From contig JAKLHY010000013.1 of assembly GCA_022709905.1 (NCBI GenBank), positions 58,514 through 122,513 of the forward strand: a DNA stretch of 64,000 nucleotides, given 5' to 3'. Of the stretch, positions 53,020 to 63,509 are shown piece by piece. The DNA comes from Verrucomicrobiota bacterium (lineage in GTDB: Bacteria > Verrucomicrobiota > Verrucomicrobiia > Limisphaerales > UBA1319). The translations under genes and the position numbers were made by a program. Position 1 is the first letter of the stretch. Each line of letters opens with the position of its first letter. The notes beneath the pieces are model-generated. The model was not told where the DNA came from. It saw nothing but the letters and a program-made list of their open reading frames with translations, and made no database searches.

Positions 53020-54606
53020 ATGCGTATGAAAACAAAAGAGGCCTTGATGACTCCAAACCTGTCGGTATGCGGCTGTTGTCCCATGAGCCGCCGGTCTTTT
53101 CTGGAGAAGAGCGGCACAACTTGTGCGGCCGCGTTGGGTGCCTGGGCGATTCCGCGTGTGTTTGGCGCTTCGTCCCCGGCTGACCGGCTCCGGATTCGAA
53201 TTGTCTACGTGCTGTTCGGCGCCAAACAGCCGCGCCCCACGTGGCCTCATATCGGGTATGATTTCGTGCCGGTCATGAACCGCCTCGAGGCGGCTTTGGC
53301 CAACCAATGCCCGGAATTCGAGTTTGTGACGTCGATGGCAAGCACGGAGGAGGAAGCCGGCAAGATCCTGAAGGAAGACGAGACGACCCGTGTTGACGGA
53401 TACCTGGCCATTCAAATGAACAACTGGCCGCGTGTCGTCCAGACCCTCGCGGCTTCCGGCAAACCGGTGCTGTACGCCGACTTCACGTACGCGGGCACGG
53501 GCGGTTTCCTGACCTACAACGCGGCCTTGTTGCGGATGCGGTCCACGAACGTGGGATTTGTTTCCTCGTCTGAACCCCAGGACTTAATTGATGCGGTGAA
53601 GTGTTTCGAGGTCGTCCGACAGGGGCTCCCGGCGGTGGAGTTCGTCGCGGCAACCTCGCGCTCGAGGGAACAACGCACCCCGAAGGCCGGCGACCGCGAC
53701 CGCGCTGCCGATCCTCTCCGGTGTCTTCCCATTGCTGACTGTGTGAACCGGCTTAAGGAATCGAAGATCCTTGCCATTCGCGATCAAAAAGGCGGCCCGG
53801 CCACCGAGATTATGGGCATCCCCGTTGTTTACGTCCCGTTTGCCGAACTGAACGATCTGGCGCAAACGGCCAGCCGGGATGAAGCGCGCGACTGGGCGGA
53901 TCGATGGGAAAAAGGGGCCCAACGCATCGAGGGCGTCCCGCGGGAAACGATCGAGAAATCGGCGGCGATGTACCTGGGCCAGAAGGCGCTGATGAAGAAG
54001 CACGGCGCCAACGCTATCACCATCAATTGTCTGGGGGGTTTTTATGGCAATCATATCAGCGCCTATCCGTGCCTGGGCTTCTGCCAGTTGGTCGATGATG
54101 GCCTGGTCGGGGCGTGCGAATGCGATGTTCGGTCTACGGCGACCATGGTCGCAATCACCACCCTGACTCAAGGCCGGCCCGGTTATATCTCCGATCCGGT
54201 CATGGACACCTCGAAGCGCGAGATCATTTACGCCCATTGCGTGGCGCCGACCAAGGTTTTCGGGCCCACGGGCCCGGCCAATCCCTACCAAATATTGACC
54301 CATTCCGAGGATCGTCAGGGGGCCTCGATACGGTCAATCCTGCCGACGGGGTATCTCACCACATCCCTCCAGTTCGAACCGAAACGGAAGGAAATCCTGT
54401 TTCATCAGGCCATGGCGGTGGGGAATGATTCGAACGATCGCGCGTGTCGCACCAAGCTCCGCGCGCAGCCGTTGGGCGATTTTGAGAAGCTTTTTACGAT
54501 GTGGGATGTCTGGGGCTGGCATCGGGTCACGTTCTATGGCGACCTCCAAGAACCGGTTGCCGCGTTGGCGGATGCCGTCGGCTGGAAGGTCGTGACAGAA
54601 ACCTGA
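53020..54606 (+). CDS. Exported protein with L-fucose/arabinose isomerase-like fold
   Basis: A 528-residue protein. The start at 53020 places the Tat-like signal SRRSFLEKSGTTCAAALGAWAIPRVFGA at about 23-50; ATGs at 53026 and 53047 are alternatives. The body resembles the L-fucose/L-arabinose isomerase superfamily: an N-terminal Rossmann-like part (YLAIQMNNWPRVVQTLAASGKPVLYADF) and a C-terminal part with TINCLGGFY, PCLGFCQLVDDGLVGACECD and a His/Glu-containing PTGYLTTSLQFEP. Exported versions of this cytosolic fold occur in Verrucomicrobiota. The reaction is unknown. Confidence 0.6.
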   Translation: MRMKTKEALMTPNLSVCGCCPMSRRSFLEKSGTTCAAALGAWAIPRVFGASSPADRLRIRIVYVLFGAKQPRPTWPHIGYDFVPVMNRLEAALANQCPEFEFVTSMASTEEEAGKILKEDETTRVDGYLAIQMNNWPRVVQTLAASGKPVLYADFTYAGTGGFLTYNAALLRMRSTNVGFVSSSEPQDLIDAVKCFEVVRQGLPAVEFVAATSRSREQRTPKAGDRDRAADPLRCLPIADCVNRLKESKILAIRDQKGGPATEIMGIPVVYVPFAELNDLAQTASRDEARDWADRWEKGAQRIEGVPRETIEKSAAMYLGQKALMKKHGANAITINCLGGFYGNHISAYPCLGFCQLVDDGLVGACECDVRSTATMVAITTLTQGRPGYISDPVMDTSKREIIYAHCVAPTKVFGPTGPANPYQILTHSEDRQGASIRSILPTGYLTTSLQFEPKRKEILFHQAMAVGNDSNDRACRTKLRAQPLGDFEKLFTMWDVWGWHRVTFYGDLQEPVAALADAVGWKVVTET

Positions 54607-54770
54607 GAGGCCGGGCGGCAGATCTTTCCTGCGCATACTTCGTTGCTCGTTCCTCACACATCACTGGGGATATGCTCGTCGCTCGCGCCTTGTTTGCGCG
54701 GAAGTCTGCAAAAAGGCTTTCCTTCGGTTCCCGGGAGGGCCAAGATGGGACTCGTTGTTAAAGGATCCCT

Positions 54771-55526
54771 ATGAACACTGAGCGCTCTCGAGACGATTTC
54801 GGCAAAGCATTTACCCTGATTGAACTCCTGGTTGTGATTGCCATCATTGCGATCCTGGCGGGCATGCTGTTGCCGGCCCTGTCGCAGGCGAAGGAGACGG
54901 CCATTCGCGCGCGTTGCGTCAGCAACTACCGCCAGCTTGGTCTCGCGGTCCATATGTATGCCAGCGACTGTTCGGATTTCATGCCGCACCCCGGTTGGGG
55001 CAACGATTATCACTGCTGGCTGTATAAACCGGTTGGTGGACAGCCGCCGGCGCTGAACCTGACCAATCTCGACAAGGGGCACGGGACCGGATTGCTTTGG
55101 CCGCTTATCCACAATTACCAGGTTTACTACTGTCCGAAAGACAAGACCAACGCCGCGGCCAATCCCTACTACTCGAAGCGCCAGAACAAGTTCTCGACCT
55201 ATATCATGAATGGCGCGGTGAACGGGTATGGCGCGCTGAATGGGAGATCGCACAAGATATCGGCCTTTAATCCGGTCGCCTACATGATGTGGGAGCCGGA
55301 CGAGCCGAACTACTACAAGTATTATCCGGGCCAGAGTTGCTACAACGATGCCAGCAGTTATCCCTCGCAGGGCGAAGGCTTGGGCCGGTTGCATGGGAGG
55401 AAGGGCGGCAGCATGCTATCGTTCGACGGACATGTCGATATCATGAGTTACGAAAAGTTCAATCAGGAGCGTCTCCGAATGCCAGGGCTGTTGCATTGTG
55501 TGCCGGGGAGTTTGACGGGGGATTAG
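54771..55526 (+). CDS. Verrucomicrobial pseudopilin (DGH C-terminus)
   Basis: A 251-residue pseudopilin with a prepilin site A|FTLIELL after [12 protein letters not shown] and the helix [39 protein letters not shown] and the C-terminal [17 protein letters not shown] are family signatures. An AAGGATCC ribosome-binding site lies 6-8 nt before the ATG. It follows the exported fucose-isomerase-like gene by 164 nt. It is a paralogue of the pseudopilin at 34969-35790, more alike at the N-terminus than in the globular part. Confidence 0.9.
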   Translation: MNTERSRDDFGKAFTLIELLVVIAIIAILAGMLLPALSQAKETAIRARCVSNYRQLGLAVHMYASDCSDFMPHPGWGNDYHCWLYKPVGGQPPALNLTNLDKGHGTGLLWPLIHNYQVYYCPKDKTNAAANPYYSKRQNKFSTYIMNGAVNGYGALNGRSHKISAFNPVAYMMWEPDEPNYYKYYPGQSCYNDASSYPSQGEGLGRLHGRKGGSMLSFDGHVDIMSYEKFNQERLRMPGLLHCVPGSLTGD

Positions 55527-55621
55527 GCTTGATCGGGGGGCCGCATGCCGGGCGCGGAGATCACCGGGATATTCCGGGAGGGACGGTTTCATGGCTGTTC
55601 CGTCTGTTGCGTTGAGAGCCG

Positions 55622-56689
55622 ATGACCGCGAATCCTTTACCACCCCGGGGTCGCGGCGCCGGCGGCAATCCGCCGAACCGATTTGCCTTGCTGCACTATG
55701 AGCGTGATCGGGATGCTGATCTCGAAGATCCCACCGCGCCTCGGACTCAGTTTCTGCGGGATCACACCCGGACTGTCATTACCCGCAACAACAGTCCCGA
55801 TATACCGTTCACATTCAGTTTGAATCCCTATCGGGGATGTGAACACGGGTGCGCCTACTGTTTCGCGCGTCCCACCCACGAGTATCTGGGATTCTCCGCG
55901 GGGCTCGATTTCGAGAGCCGGATCCTGGTGAAGGAAGAAGCCCCGCAGTTATTGAGACGGGAACTACGTTCGCCTCGCTGGCAACCCCAGACGCTGGCTC
56001 TGAGCGGCGTGACCGATGCCTATCAGCCTATCGAACGAAAACTGCAACTGACACGCCGGTGTTTGGCGGTTCTGGCCGAGTGCCGAAATCCGGTCAATCT
56101 GGTGACGAAAAACCATCTGGTTACCCGGGACCAGGATGTATTGGCCGAGCTCAACCGGCACCATGCGGTGTCGGTTGGTTTATCGATTACCTCGCTCGAC
56201 GCGAACCTGATTCGGCGGCTGGAACCTCGCAGTTCCTCGCCGAGTATGCGTTTGGAGGCCATCGAAATCCTTGCGGGCGCCGGGATTCCGGTGGGCGTCA
56301 TGGTGGCCCCCATCATTCCGGGTCTCACCGACCAGGAAATCCCCGCCATCCTGAAAGCCGCGGCCCGAGCCGGCGCCTCGTGGGCCGGCATGGAAATCGT
56401 TCGGCTGCCGATGGCCGTGGCTCCGCTCTTCGAGGCCTGGCTCACCGTGCACGAGCCGTTGCGAAAGGAGAAAATCCTGGACCGAATCCGATCGATTCGC
56501 GGCGGCCGGCTCAATGATCCGCGCTTCGGTTACCGGCTGTCTGGCGAGGGCAATTGGGCCCAACAGATTGGCGATTTGTTTCGAGTGGTCTGCCGGAAGA
56601 CCGGGTTGCGGAACGAAGGCCCGGTGTTGAATAGGAGGGCCTTCAGGCGTCCATCCAACGGACAACTGGAATTGTTTCAGACCCCATGA
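55622..56689 (+). CDS. PA0069-family radical SAM protein
   Basis: A 355-residue radical SAM protein of the spore-photoproduct-lyase-like PA0069 family. The cluster motif is CEHGCAYCFAR (CxxxCxxC) within SLNPYRGCEHGCAYC. Other family features are HEYLGFSAGLDFESRILVKE, LSGVTDAYQPIERKLQLTR, NLVTKNHLVTRDQD and APIIPGLTDQEI. The substrate is unknown; DNA repair has been suggested for relatives. The stop overlaps the first ATG of the decayed gene downstream (ATGA at 56686-56689). Confidence 0.92.
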   Translation: MTANPLPPRGRGAGGNPPNRFALLHYERDRDADLEDPTAPRTQFLRDHTRTVITRNNSPDIPFTFSLNPYRGCEHGCAYCFARPTHEYLGFSAGLDFESRILVKEEAPQLLRRELRSPRWQPQTLALSGVTDAYQPIERKLQLTRRCLAVLAECRNPVNLVTKNHLVTRDQDVLAELNRHHAVSVGLSITSLDANLIRRLEPRSSSPSMRLEAIEILAGAGIPVGVMVAPIIPGLTDQEIPAILKAAARAGASWAGMEIVRLPMAVAPLFEAWLTVHEPLRKEKILDRIRSIRGGRLNDPRFGYRLSGEGNWAQQIGDLFRVVCRKTGLRNEGPVLNRRAFRRPSNGQLELFQTP

Positions 56690-58692
56690 ACTTACGACGG
56701 ACCGTCCTATTGGCGCTGCTTTGCTCGACACTCCTCTCGATGGCCGCGGTGCCCTGGGCGCCATCGCTGTATCTGGGGAACAGCGGTTACTGGCCGAAAC
56801 GGGTTGCGGTGACCATCACGAACCGCTCGAGCACGCCGGTGATCGGCGAACCACTCGGGCTTGCGCTTCCCGGTCTGGCCGGCGCCCGGGTGGAATCACT
56901 CCGGGTGACCCGTGCCGATGGAGTGGAACTGCTCTTCGAGTTGTTGGATGCGCGCAAGTTATCCAAACGGACGGGTTCCCTTGCCTCAGACGACCGATTG
57001 CTTGTCCCGGTGGAATGCCCAGCAGGCTCGGCTGCGACGTTGCTCGTGTATGCGGGAAACGCGGAGGCATGGGCCGTGCCCGATTTTCTCTCCTCGAAAT
57101 GGGTTGGCCGGGTTCTCGATCCGGATCGGGCGGGGCTGGGGGTGACCGTTGGTCCCGTGGAGCGATTTCAGATCAGGCCTCCGTCAGGCCTAAGAATCCG
57201 GCAGGGCCGGGATTGGCGGAATCGGGCCGAAGTGCGCGTGCGTCATTTTGACGAGCAAGCGAACTCGACGGCCTTGGTGCGAGTGAATCTGCGACAGGCC
57301 CTGGCCCGCCTGCCGGGAGTCGGATTGGATTCCGAGGCGCGCGTCGCCTCCAGCGATGGGACCGATCTGGCCTCGTATATGCTGGGACAAGGTAGCGTGC
57401 TTTTGTTTCCAGCCCGGCTGCCTGCTGGAAGCGAGGAGTTGTTCCAGATCCCCGAAACGATTGGCTGGGCTGGTACTCGGAGGAAATCCGAGTCAAACCG
57501 GGCGCGCTCTATTTTCTGAGCGGTTGGCTGAGCGCAAGCCGGTTGCGGAGTTGGGCCACTCTGCATGCCCACTTCCATGATGGCGAAGGCGGTTTGACGC
57601 GGAGCGGCGCCATGGTGGGCACTCAACCCACAGTGAGCGGCGACTCCGGCTGGGTCAATTCGCAAGGCTTTTTTCGGGCGCCTCCCGATGCGGCAACCCT
57701 CCAGATTCACTTGACGATGAACACGCAAGGAACATTGCGCCACGACGGCATTGTCCTCTGTGAGGTGCTCGACGGGGAGTGGGTCCGCGTGCACACCGCC
57801 GATGTTCCCGAATGGTGCCGCAAGCTGCCCCAGGGGGCTCCGGCCACCGACGGCTGGAGTGGTTGGTGGCCGGATCCGCTGGCGCCAGGATCGAACACGG
57901 TCCTCACACCGGGCCAGACCCGGCCGCTCTGGTTCACCATTCATGCACCCAAACAGGCCGAGCCCGGCCTTTACCGGGCCGAAATCACCCTGAGTCAAAA
58001 CACTCGGGAAATTTACAGAATCCTCTGAAGGTAAAGGTCTTGCCCTTCGCATTGCCCGATCAAGGGCGTCTCCGTGCCATTCTGGATTTCCGGTTTGGGC
58101 CAGGCGGTGTTTTTGACAGCGGGGTGGTTACCCAGGAGGATCATCGACGGTGGCTGCGGTTCATCGCCGAGCACCGCCTGGGCATCAATGAAATCCATCC
58201 GCCACCGCAATTCGACTACCGAGATGGCAAGGTAACGATGGGGTTGAGTTTTGGGGTTTGGCCTGGTGGACCTACAATCCCTGGCAGGTGGGCTGGCACC
58301 AGTTCATCCGTCAAAGCGATGAAGGAAAAAAATTCTACTGGATCCGTTACCCCGACGGCGATGGTTACCTGGCTTATCCCGGAAAACCAGTGGGAGTGAA
58401 CGGCCCCGTCAGCACCATCCGCCTCGAGCAAATCCGCCAAGGCTTGCAGGACTACGAAGCTCTCTTGCTGCTGACCGAGCTCGTGGTGAAAGCCAGGGAG
58501 TCCGGATGTTCCGTCCGCGCCGCTGAACGCGCTCTGGCCGCAGCCAGGGACCTCGTCGGCATTCCCAATGCCGGTGGCTTGCGTTCGACAGAAATCCTGC
58601 CCGATCCGGATCGGGTGCCGGCCATTCGCAAAACCGTCAATAAAGCGCTGGTCGATTTTGGAGTTGGTCATTGGGATTTGATGAGACGATAA
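56686..58692 (+). pseudogene. Decayed secreted glycosidase, GH123/DUF4091-like
   Basis: Consecutive frames code for pieces of one protein. 56686 onwards has a signal (RTVLLALLCSTLLSMAAVP) and a beta domain. A 5-bp tandem duplication (GGCTG twice, 57463-57472) shifts the frame; the original continues as WYSEEIRVKPGALYFLSGWL to about 58015. There a second shift leads to NPLKVKVLPFALPDQG and FDYRDGKVTMG. Near 58258 a large part of the catalytic barrel is missing, and the end resumes as AWWTYNPWQVGWHQF, YPDGDGYLAYPG and IRLEQIRQGLQDYEALLLL, typical of DUF4091 C-termini. The last 25 nt overlap the end of the next gene on the other strand. Three lesions make it non-functional unless there are assembly errors. 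Confidence 0.85.
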
Positions 58693-61600
58693 AAACGTGA
58701 GATTTGGTCAACCGGCAGTGTGACCTGCAACTGGTCGCCTGTCTCGACAGCCGGTTCGGTGACATTCTCCCATGGCGACGATGGGCCTTGCAGGGAGCGG
58801 GTTTGCTGCAAGCGGAATCCTTCCAATGCCGAGGACCATGAAAGGACAATAAAAGGCGGCGAATTAACAATCTGCAAGACCGGCGGGTCTTCTGCCTCGA
58901 GGCCCAAGCTGCCTGGGGCTTCGTCGCTCGGGGCTGATAAGACGCCATTTGGATCTCGGGCCACCACCGTGTAATAATAGGGGACCCTCGGATTTGCCAA
59001 CCGGTCCGCAAAGGCCGTTTCGAGCGTGCTGCCCACCAGTTCATAATCACGACCGGCCGTTGTGGAACGATAAATCAAATACAACGCCGGTTCGGCCATC
59101 GCCGACGCCGACCAGGTCATATGGATCTGTCCCGTGCTGTCATCGCCGTAAGCCACCAAATCCTGCGGCTCAGGCACCTGGCCTAATGCCAAAGAGGCCG
59201 TATTGTTTGATTCGTCGGACTCAGCCACGACATTTTCCTGATCCACCACCACAGTGATGTCACGCAATCCCGCCTGGCGGACTGCATAGGCAGCCGACAC
59301 CGCGATCGACGCGCCAAAAGGGAGGGTCGCACTCACGGTCTCTTGAGCGAAGGGAGTCTCTCCTCGCTGCCAGGGGCCGTCGTAAAACTTGACCGTAAAC
59401 CGGGACGATGCCGCGATCGCCTTGAAGCCGGTATTGCGCACGGCCGCCGTAACCGTGATCGTTTCGCCATGACCGGGATGCGGATTTGAGAATTGAATGG
59501 TTTCAGGTTGTATCGACAAGTCCATTTGATTGGGGAACCGCATTTGGGCAAGAACGGAGCCGTCGGGTTGCGCAGTTACCGGCACAAGACTCACCGACCC
59601 CAGCGGCGATGCCGTTAATGAACGGGCCTCCAGGGGCCTCTGGACTGCGGGAAGTTTGACGTTGACCACGAAACTCTCCGCGGAACGCTCATCGATCGCA
59701 AGGGCAATTTTCCAGTTGGTTTGATTGTCGTGCGTCAGGTAATCCTGACTCCATTCCAGCGAGCGGTTGTTCAAGTCCGCCACGGCCAGGGCCAGATCCC
59801 CATCCGAGTGTTCTTCTGTGTCATCCCCGAATCGCCGGAACATCACCAGGGCTTGATTTTCCCGATTGATTGCAACGACCGGCGCTTCCGCGTAGGTATT
59901 GCGGCCAATAGGCGCCACAGCCCAACTTCCGAATCGTTGGTAAGCCGCCCAGAGGGTGCTGCGATTGCCCACACCGCTGCTGAGGTTGCCCGACGGATCG
60001 ACGGGAGGAACGGTGAACACCACCAGGGGTTGTTGTTGGCGGTCCACGGCGATCGCGGGCGCAAAAGCGCCTTCGGGATGGTCCGGTATAACCTCCGGAA
60101 TGGACCACGAGCGCCCGTCCCATTGGGCCAGCATCAATTGACGATCGTTCCGGGTGGTCAAGTTTCCATCCTGGTCGCGCATCCATACCGCCCAGGCCTT
60201 GCCCGTGGGGTCAAATTGCAGATCCAACTGACAATCCAGGAAGCTTGAACTGATAGTGATTGGCAGCGGATCGCTCCAGGATCTCCCGTCAAACAACGAG
60301 TAAACCTGGGAGACCGAAACGTCGTCTCCCGCCCGAAACCAACTCGCCATCATCTTGCCCGAGTTGGGATGAGAGGCAATCACCGGGTTGCAGTCGCCAA
60401 TGTCGTCCTCGGTTATCGCCCTGGCTTCCGACCACGCCGAGCCGTCCCAAACCGAAAACCAAATCTCTTGATCGGTCAGTGAGGTCGGTTGCCCGGCCAG
60501 AATGCGGTCGATGGGAACCTTATTCTGTGCCCATATCGCTACGGCACGGTCGTATCCCAAAAAGGCGAGCTTGGGTTCAATGACCAACGCCGGAGTTTGA
60601 GTCACCTTTTGTGGGGGACCCCAGCTTTGACCATCAAAATAGCTCGAATAAACCCAAGGAATCGATTGTTCGCTGATTGCAGCCTCGTCATCGGCCCAAA
60701 CTGAAATCGCTTGTCCGATTCCGTTGACTGCCAGAGAAGGGGCGTTGTTGATATAAATCTCGGGCTCGGCCATCCCCCATTCTGCAGCGGCGGCCAGCTG
60801 GGTTGGAGCCGTGCACTCCCCCGGCCAATACCAGGGACCGAAATTCTTTTTCCCGTTTAGTCCTGGCACGCAGCTCACGCTGCCCTTCACCTGCGCTGAC
60901 ACGGACACGCAGGGGGTGTCAAAGCCGGCCTTGGCCGACGGAGCGCTCTGGTATTTTACCGGCAGGTGGACCTTGGCCGTGCCGGAGACATTGGCCTCAG
61001 CCGAGCATCCGATTCCGAACGCGCCCGCCTTGGCGATGAAATGCCCTCCGACCGTCGCGCTGACGTAGGGGGTGAGGTTCATGGTCAGGGCCAGGTCCTT
61101 CAGAATCTTCGAAGCGACATCGGCCCCGACCGCGAGGGTCAAATCGACATACAAATCCCAGCCTGCGGCAATCTCCTGCCAGCAGTCGCACGGCACAGCA
61201 GGAATGCAGCAAGGTGGAATGGGAATTTCCACTTCCAGGATGCCCGTGGCCAGGGGGTGACGCCAAATCGTGTATTTGCCCAGATTCTTTTGAGCTAACG
61301 CAGTCGGATCGATCCGGTAGTAATCCACCGAGCCGGCTTTGGTCAAAACGGGTTTATAGGGCAGGGACTGGTTCAGGACTTTCTGGCCAAGCAGTTTCAC
61401 GTCGGCTTTCAAATTGGCTTTCATTGCCCCAGGACTGAGCTTGGCCCCCGAACCGGTCACCGGGGTCATGAATGTCTCCTGGAATTGCGGCACGCTGACC
61501 CCCACTTGATTGGCAAACTTGATGATCTCCAGGTCGATGTCCGGCAAAGGCAGGGTGGCTGCGGGATTAGGCAGTTGCGCGTTCAGAATGTAAATGAGCT

Positions 61601-62828
61601 TGCCCGATCCGGAAATGACCTTGACCGGCCGCTCTGTCGCGGGGTTGTAAATCCGTTTCACCCAGTTGTTGAACCATCGGTGGTTCAGATCGATCATGCG
61701 AATCGTGTAGACTCGACCAGTTCCGGCTTGACCGGCGATGTAGGGCGTCACACGCAATACCAAGTCCCCTGGGGGAAAGGAGCTGACGTTCCAATCCAAG
61801 AATCCTGGATTGCTGGTATACGCCGGAAAATTCAACGCGGGCTCGGCGCCATACACGGGATCCATTTGCGGCTTGGTTGTTTTGTGAACGGTCTTGCCTT
61901 GCGCATCGATCACCTCGAACACCACTTGGCGATCGGCTTCCGGAGCGCTGGAGGGGAACTGCACCTCCGCCCAGAACCGCACATAAACCGGCACGCTGTC
62001 CGGAGGCAAACAGGGAAACGAGGCAATCAGACCGCTGCTCTTGGCGTTCTGTTGGTCGCTGACCAGAACGGGATAAGACGATTCCACAACGCCCAAGGGG
62101 AGGGCAACCGCCCCCACAAAACTTACGATGGCCGGCGCGGGAGTTGGACTCGGCTTCGCCACCACCTTCGCGCCCGAACTTAAACTTCCAGCGACAACGG
62201 AGACCGCCGTCTCTTCGAAGTAATGCCCGTCCGTGCGCGCCAACAAGGAATACACGCCCGGTTTTAAGTCCCGAAAGGAGTATTGACCCAGATTGTCCGT
62301 TATGGCGCTGCCCGAAGGCGCTCCCTGGGAATCGAGCAAACGCACCTCCGCCCCGCTAACCGGCAGATTCAGACGGCCCCCGCTGAGGATCTGACCGGAT
62401 ACCGCCCCCGGCGGGGTCGGTATAACCGTGAATGCCGCTGAGGCAAGGTCCAATCCAATGGATTTCAACGGAATCACGTGGACCGTTGCCACACCGGGTT
62501 GCGCATCCCCAGGAACCACAAGCCTGATACTGTAGAAACCCTGGGAATCCACCGGTTGCTCCAGCAGTCCACGAGCCGTGCGTCCATCGTTCCAGAAAAC
62601 CCGGATCCCTGTCGAGCCGACCGCCACTTGGCCCCGGATATAAAACTCACTGCCGGCGATTCCGGTGTTGGGGATCAAGGTCAGGCCCGGCAATATTCCT
62701 TGAGCCGCCGAGCTGTGGGAATAGGCGATCCCTATCCCCATCAGGAGCGGTCGGGCGAGATACCGCAACAAAAGCCGGCGGTTTTTAGAAAAGGAAAACC
62801 ATCGAGAGGCATGCGCGCGAGTTGTCAT
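58668..62828 (-). CDS. Very large secreted multidomain protein (CARDB, carboxypeptidase-like domain)
   Basis: A 1386-residue exported protein. The signal is about 15-44 (RRLLLRYLARPLLMGIGIAY, ending near SSAAQ). A short Ig/IPT-like domain (about 50-135) is followed by a carboxypeptidase-regulatory/CnaB-like domain (about 140-215, GSAITDNLGQYSFRDLKPG). A unique middle part holds a Cys-rich patch PPCCIPAVPCDCW. A repeat array (about 690-1080) with VWADDEAA, IWAQNKVP, SYFDGQSWGPP, WDGSAWSEA and FDGRSWSDP looks like a beta-propeller. CARDB is at about 1115-1215 (VVDQENVVAESDESNN), then an FN3-like domain, and a C-terminal 75-residue domain ending FYRLIKS that recurs in Verrucomicrobiota. Likely a cell-surface or outer-membrane-associated protein of unknown function. 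Confidence 0.8.
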   Translation of the reverse strand: MTTRAHASRWFSFSKNRRLLLRYLARPLLMGIGIAYSHSSAAQGILPGLTLIPNTGIAGSEFYIRGQVAVGSTGIRVFWNDGRTARGLLEQPVDSQGFYSIRLVVPGDAQPGVATVHVIPLKSIGLDLASAAFTVIPTPPGAVSGQILSGGRLNLPVSGAEVRLLDSQGAPSGSAITDNLGQYSFRDLKPGVYSLLARTDGHYFEETAVSVVAGSLSSGAKVVAKPSPTPAPAIVSFVGAVALPLGVVESSYPVLVSDQQNAKSSGLIASFPCLPPDSVPVYVRFWAEVQFPSSAPEADRQVVFEVIDAQGKTVHKTTKPQMDPVYGAEPALNFPAYTSNPGFLDWNVSSFPPGDLVLRVTPYIAGQAGTGRVYTIRMIDLNHRWFNNWVKRIYNPATERPVKVISGSGKLIYILNAQLPNPAATLPLPDIDLEIIKFANQVGVSVPQFQETFMTPVTGSGAKLSPGAMKANLKADVKLLGQKVLNQSLPYKPVLTKAGSVDYYRIDPTALAQKNLGKYTIWRHPLATGILEVEIPIPPCCIPAVPCDCWQEIAAGWDLYVDLTLAVGADVASKILKDLALTMNLTPYVSATVGGHFIAKAGAFGIGCSAEANVSGTAKVHLPVKYQSAPSAKAGFDTPCVSVSAQVKGSVSCVPGLNGKKNFGPWYWPGECTAPTQLAAAAEWGMAEPEIYINNAPSLAVNGIGQAISVWADDEAAISEQSIPWVYSSYFDGQSWGPPQKVTQTPALVIEPKLAFLGYDRAVAIWAQNKVPIDRILAGQPTSLTDQEIWFSVWDGSAWSEARAITEDDIGDCNPVIASHPNSGKMMASWFRAGDDVSVSQVYSLFDGRSWSDPLPITISSSFLDCQLDLQFDPTGKAWAVWMRDQDGNLTTRNDRQLMLAQWDGRSWSIPEVIPDHPEGAFAPAIAVDRQQQPLVVFTVPPVDPSGNLSSGVGNRSTLWAAYQRFGSWAVAPIGRNTYAEAPVVAINRENQALVMFRRFGDDTEEHSDGDLALAVADLNNRSLEWSQDYLTHDNQTNWKIALAIDERSAESFVVNVKLPAVQRPLEARSLTASPLGSVSLVPVTAQPDGSVLAQMRFPNQMDLSIQPETIQFSNPHPGHGETITVTAAVRNTGFKAIAASSRFTVKFYDGPWQRGETPFAQETVSATLPFGASIAVSAAYAVRQAGLRDITVVVDQENVVAESDESNNTASLALGQVPEPQDLVAYGDDSTGQIHMTWSASAMAEPALYLIYRSTTAGRDYELVGSTLETAFADRLANPRVPYYYTVVARDPNGVLSAPSDEAPGSLGLEAEDPPVLQIVNSPPFIVLSWSSALEGFRLQQTRSLQGPSSPWENVTEPAVETGDQLQVTLPVDQISRFYRLIKSQ

Positions 62829-63509
62829 ACAGGATAAGATAAAATAAAAATGAAAATTAAAATTGCTAAGTAGAAACCAAGCGCCTCTATCCTGGGAAAG
62901 TCAATAGGCAAAGCCGGGAATCCTTGACTTGGGTCAAACTTTCATCGGTTCTGTCCTTGAACATTGCGAAAGCGAGATCGTGCGCCACGGCATTGAACTG
63001 GTTCAGCGCGAGGTGGCGCGCGAGAAATACTCCAAGTATCGCGACGGCTCCCTCGCCAAATGCCACAAGCAAATGAAACAAGATGAGCAATTGGTCAATG
63101 GGGCTGACAGAATGGATTGGGAAACGCTGGTTCGTTGTGATTTCATCTGGCGAAGATATGGGGACTCGCAGAGCTCGTCCCTCCGAGGTTCATGGTCCCA
63201 ATACGCGTGTAACAGCAGGTCGAGGTCCCCCATGAACCCGCTATCCTCCCCCCCTACAAGTCTCCCTCCTAATCTTCATCTTAATCTTAATCATCCTGCC
63301 CATGAACCAGCTAGGGTCGCCGCCCGTGAGCGCTTGCCGCAGCGTGGCCGGTTTTCCTTTGACGCGCCGCAGGGCTGCTCGTCGATTAGATTGGTCCCGC
63401 TCCATCGACATTTGCACTGTTTGGTGAGCTTAGCTTCCCGTTGGGCAGGTTTGTCCTCCATGACGATGGGCGGGCGGCGGACGCTCTGGTTTGAAGCATA
63501 GGACCAGTT
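62829..63509. other. Intergenic region; possible gene fragment only
   Basis: About 680 bases without an intact recognisable gene. Between about 62905 and 63120 (+) one frame has coding-like codon use and reads FIGSVLEHCESEIVRHGIE, then VQREVAREKYSKYRDGSLAK. It has no good start and loses protein character after about 63120, so it may be a gene fragment. The stretch 63240-63300 is low-complexity (C/T-rich, ATCTTAATCTT repeats). 63300-63509 is the leader of the IS110 element. Confidence 0.4.

Noticed and set aside
62887..63090. Minus-strand 67-codon hydrophobic frame
   Set aside because: The opposite frame has better codon use; the hydrophobic pattern is a typical antisense effect.
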